In this document: positions 61,390 to 64,000 of the stretch, piece by piece
How the letters are laid out: each line of letters opens with the position of its first letter
How positions within the stretch are numbered: position 1 is the first letter of the stretch
Assembly (NCBI RefSeq): GCF_964022235.1
Contig: NZ_CAXHZL010000013.1
Location: 1-64,000, forward strand
Origin: Limimaricola sp964022235
GTDB taxonomy: Bacteria; Pseudomonadota; Alphaproteobacteria; Rhodobacterales; Rhodobacteraceae
Length of the DNA: 64,000 bases
Direction: 5' to 3'
The notes under the pieces: generated by a model
Database searches by the model: none
What the model was told of the DNA's origin: nothing
The model's input: the letters and a program-made list of their open reading frames with translations, nothing else
Translations under genes and position numbers: made by a program

Positions 61390-62718
61390 ATGCAGGTCAC
61401 CGAGACCCTCAACGACGGCCTCAAGCGCGGCTACACCATCACGCTGCCCGCCGCCGAACTGGACGCCAAGGTGCAGGAAAAGCTGGTCGAAGCCCAGCCC
61501 GAGGTCGCCATGAAGGGCTTCCGCAAGGGCAAGGTGCCGCTGTCGCTGCTGAAAAAGCAGTTCGGCCCGCGCGTGCTTGGCGAAGCCATGCAGGAAAGCA
61601 TCGACGGCGCGCTGTCGAGCCACCTCGAAGAGAGCGGCGATCGCCCGGCGATGCAGCCCGAGGTGAAGATGGCGAACGACGAGTGGAAAGAAGGCGACGA
61701 CGTCGAGGTCACCGTGGCCTACGAAAAGCTGCCCGAGATCCCCGAGACCGATTTCTCGGACATCTCGATCGAGCGCCTGAAGGTCGTGGCCGATGACGCC
61801 GCGATCGACGAAGCTCTGGGCAACCTCGCCGAGACCGCGCAGAACTTCGAAGACAAGGACGGCGCTGCCGACGAGGGCGATCAGGTCACCATCGACTTCC
61901 TCGGCAAGATCGACGGCGAGGCCTTCGAGGGCGGCGCTGCCGAGGACTACCCGCTGGTGCTCGGCTCCAACTCCTTCATCCCGGGCTTCGAAGATGGCCT
62001 CAAGGGCGTGAAGGCCGGCGACGAGAAGAACGTCGAGGTCAACTTCCCCGAGGACTATCAGGCCCCGAACCTCGCCGGCAAAGCCGCCGTGTTCGAGTGC
62101 AAGGTCAAGGCGGTGAAGGCCCCGCAGAAAGCCGAGATCGACGACGAGCTGGCCAAAAAGTTCGGCGCCGAGGATCTCGCTTCGCTGAAGTCGCAGATCG
62201 CCGAGCGTCTCGAGGCCGAGTATTCGGGTGCGTCGCGCGCGGTTGCCAAGCGCAAGCTGCTCGACATCCTCGATGAGAAGGTGTCGTTCGACCTGCCGCC
62301 GAGCCTCGTCGAGGCCGAAGCGAGCCAGATCGCGCACCAGCTCTACCACGAGGATCACCCCGAGGATCACGGCCACGATCACGGTGAGATCAAGCCGACC
62401 GACGAGCACAACAAGCTCGCCGAGCGCCGCGTGAAGCTGGGCCTGCTGCTTGCCGAGATCGGTCAGAAGGCCGAGATCAAGGTCACCGATCAAGAGCTGA
62501 CCCAGGCGATCCTCAACCAGGCACGTCAGTATCGCGGTCAGGAGCGTCAATTCTTCGAGTTCGTCCAGCAGAACCCGCAGATGCGCCAGCAGATCCAAGC
62601 CCCGATCTTCGAAGACAAGGTCATCGACCACATCTTCGAGCAGGCCAAGGTCGATGAGAAAGAGGTCTCCAAAGAGGACCTCCAGAAGGCTGTCGAGGCG
62701 CTCGACGACGAGGCGTAA
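61390..62718 (+). CDS. tig: Trigger factor
   Basis: 442 residues from the ATG behind AAGGA. The ribosome-binding signature GFRKGKVP (43-50) is intact. The FKBP-type prolyl isomerase domain (about 150-245; VTIDFLGKIDGEAFEGG) and the long helical C-terminal chaperone arms follow. A His/Asp-rich loop (about 318-330, HEDHPEDHGHDHGE) is an unusual local feature that could bind divalent metal. Confidence 0.97.
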   Translation: MQVTETLNDGLKRGYTITLPAAELDAKVQEKLVEAQPEVAMKGFRKGKVPLSLLKKQFGPRVLGEAMQESIDGALSSHLEESGDRPAMQPEVKMANDEWKEGDDVEVTVAYEKLPEIPETDFSDISIERLKVVADDAAIDEALGNLAETAQNFEDKDGAADEGDQVTIDFLGKIDGEAFEGGAAEDYPLVLGSNSFIPGFEDGLKGVKAGDEKNVEVNFPEDYQAPNLAGKAAVFECKVKAVKAPQKAEIDDELAKKFGAEDLASLKSQIAERLEAEYSGASRAVAKRKLLDILDEKVSFDLPPSLVEAEASQIAHQLYHEDHPEDHGHDHGEIKPTDEHNKLAERRVKLGLLLAEIGQKAEIKVTDQELTQAILNQARQYRGQERQFFEFVQQNPQMRQQIQAPIFEDKVIDHIFEQAKVDEKEVSKEDLQKAVEALDDEA

Positions 62719-62743
62719 GCCTCTCGCCGCAAGGCATATTCGC

Positions 62744-62769
62744 AAAGGCCGCCCTTCGGGGCGGCCTTT
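62744..62769 (+). terminator. Terminator of tig
   Basis: AAAGGCCGCCC / GGGCGGCCTTT, an 11-base stem with a TTCG loop. It has TTT as the end of the stem but no longer T run, so it may need the stem's own U's. It is nearly the same hairpin as the one at 30612. Confidence 0.8.
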
Positions 62770-62882
62770 CTCGTTTGGGGGTGGCGCGAGGGGCGTCCTG
62801 CAGCTCCGAGCTGGCTTCACCCATCACCGGGTGTCAGGTCAGGAGGATCATTGCCATTTAGGCGTTTGCCTTGCCTCCAACG

Positions 62883-62908
62883 AAAAAGGCACCCCAACAT
62901 GGGGCGCC
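62883..62908 (-). terminator. Rho-independent terminator of the DUF882 gene
   Basis: On the minus strand GGCGCCCC / GGGGTGCC (one G-T wobble) with a 5-base loop is followed by TTTTT, 43 bases after the stop. Confidence 0.82.
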
Positions 62909-62950
62909 CGTTTCAACCTGTGCAGCAGGTTTCAGCAGTTCTTGGTCGGC

Positions 62951-63523
62951 TCAGCTTCCCCAGCTACGGACCGGGCCGCAGTCCATGTGGACGAAGTTGG
63001 AGCCGGAATACTTGCCGACGCCGCCGGCTTTGCAGGCTGCAGCGGCGCGCGCCATCTGGCCCACCGAGCGGTGCGAGAGACGCAGGTCGGCCGCTTGGCC
63101 CTTGAGGTGCAGAGAATTCTTGGCGACGCCCGAAGAGTTGCGGCGCAGCATCGCGTTGGTGGCCGGCGAACGGTAGCCCGACAGCAGCATGTAGGGCTCG
63201 TTCACTTCGAGAAGCTGGTGCGAGGCCGCCATGATGTCGACGGTGCGGGTGTCGATATCCATCAGCTGGTTGTTGCGCCAGTCGCGCATGAAAACGTTGA
63301 TCTCGCGGATCGCCTCGGCAATGTATTCGCCCTCGATCCAGTAGATCGTGTCGAGTTTCTCACCGGTCCGTTCCGAGTACATGCTTAGGCGGCGCACGTC
63401 GCCGGCGCGCCTGAGAAAGCCTGCCGCATTCGAGTAGGTCGGTGCTGCGGTAACTGCCGTGGCGGCGAACGCGCCAAGGAGACCGCGGCGAGTCATGCCC
63501 GCCGAGCGAAGATTATTCATCAT
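62951..63523 (-). CDS. DUF882 / peptidase M15-like exported protein (YcbK type)
   Basis: 190 residues. An N-terminal twin-arginine-type signal (MTRRGLLGAFAATAV) precedes the domain. The zinc ligands typical of M15-like peptidases are visible: His and Asp in SLHLKGQAADLRL, and the second His in NFVHMDCGPVRSW. Homologues are probable murein endopeptidases and are commonly encoded next to an L,D-transpeptidase, which begins on the opposite strand here. Confidence 0.9.
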   Translation of the reverse strand: MMNNLRSAGMTRRGLLGAFAATAVTAAPTYSNAAGFLRRAGDVRRLSMYSERTGEKLDTIYWIEGEYIAEAIREINVFMRDWRNNQLMDIDTRTVDIMAASHQLLEVNEPYMLLSGYRSPATNAMLRRNSSGVAKNSLHLKGQAADLRLSHRSVGQMARAAAACKAGGVGKYSGSNFVHMDCGPVRSWGS

Positions 63524-63846
63524 GTGAGCGCCTGTCCCGTCGCTTACCTGTGGCCCGCATTTTCACGGGCGTTTTTGCCATCCGTCCCCAGATGCAGACC
63601 CTCTATCGCACGGGCGGACGACTCGACCAAGTCCGGTTATCGGATAACAGGGTGAAGAAACTGCAAATCGGCGGGAACTTGCGCAACGGTCGGCGCATTA
63701 TCCCTCATGCGCGGGGTTTTGTGACCCATATGCCGCGTTACAAGCTCAATCCCCGTCCCGGGTGACATCGTTCGATGGCCGCGCAGAACGCCGGCGTTTA
63801 TGACCGCCACGCGATCCCGCCGGATCCCTCTGACCAACGGTGTCCC
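63524..63846. other. Intergenic region of 323 bases between divergent cell-wall genes
   Basis: No gene is supported. It contains an inverted repeat GTTAT-CGG-ATAAC (63636-63648) and a small GC hairpin followed by T's at 63554-63575, of unknown significance. It probably carries both promoters. Confidence 0.4.
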
Positions 63847-64000
63847 ATGCTGCACATGTCCCGTCCCAGCCACGCCCTCCGCCAGAGCCCCCTGTTGCGA
63901 TCCGCAGTCACGGCGTTGTCGCTGCTGCTCCCGGCCATGTCCCAGGCCGAGACCCTGGCCGAGGTGTCGCCCTTCCGCCAAGCTGTGGCCGAAACCGTTG
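63847..64000 (+). CDS. N terminus of a probable L,D-transpeptidase (cut by the window end)
   Basis: 51 residues visible. A basic N terminus and signal peptide (VTALSLLLPAMSQA) are followed by ETLAEVSPFRQAVAETV. In this family (YcbB/LdtD type) the mature protein often begins this way before the peptidoglycan-binding region, and the divergent DUF882 neighbour is the typical companion. The catalytic YkuD domain lies beyond the window, so the call rests on context and a short match. Confidence 0.55.
   Translation, partial: MLHMSRPSHALRQSPLLRSAVTALSLLLPAMSQAETLAEVSPFRQAVAETV

Overview
The window is chromosomal DNA of a GC-rich alphaproteobacterium of the Rhodobacteraceae (Roseobacter-type). The evidence is the gene set and its order: yajC-secD-secF followed by a Mth938-like gene and ccmABCDG, an AcnA-type aconitase, purB, glnB-glnA, der behind a bamB-like lipoprotein gene, GT61 and GSCFA genes, LuxR-type regulators, and GTG starts with ATGA overlaps. 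I see no insertion sequence, prophage, CRISPR array or rRNA. Two tRNA genes are present: Thr(UGU), minus strand, near the left end, and Leu(UAG), plus strand, at about 61.3 kb.

Left part (0-10 kb): a tRNA, an OmpR-type two-component pair, a PhoD-like phosphatase, and a six-gene Mrp Na+/H+ antiporter operon (minus strand, A and B fused) preceded by a possible small leader ORF.

Accessory-looking part (10.6-17.8 kb): two convergent arms of secreted copper/redox proteins. The plus arm has a small Cys/His protein and three c-type cytochromes. The minus arm has a small Cys-rich protein, a Tat-exported multicopper oxidase, a DUF411 protein, a Met-rich 51-residue membrane peptide, a cytochrome c and a DUF305 membrane protein. 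The 570 bases between the arms hold a possible decayed Tat-signal gene and a strong hairpin. Together they look like a periplasmic copper-handling or copper-oxidation module. This is the most interesting region.

Middle (18-41.6 kb): dusA, a TauE/SafE permease, ccmI-ruvX-DUF1289, divergent GT61 and GSCFA genes, sodB, a host-attachment-type protein, a LOG-family protein, an Atm1-type ABC exporter, a Bcr/CflA-type MFS pump, an RND pump with an enlarged permease, the tetratricopeptide-like/bamB/der group, a TspO-like protein and serS.

Right part (41.7-64 kb): sec and ccm genes, acnA, a DUF1223 protein, a lauroyl-type acyltransferase, fliG, a divergent pair of LuxR-type proteins (one without a DNA-binding domain, just upstream of fliG), purB, an unknown CtrA-like-site gene, glnA/glnB, the NAD(P)HX repair enzyme, tRNA-Leu, trigger factor, a DUF882 (M15-like) protein and the start of a probable L,D-transpeptidase gene cut by the window edge. 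The ccm genes at two places serve maturation of the four cytochromes of the copper region as well as the respiratory ones.
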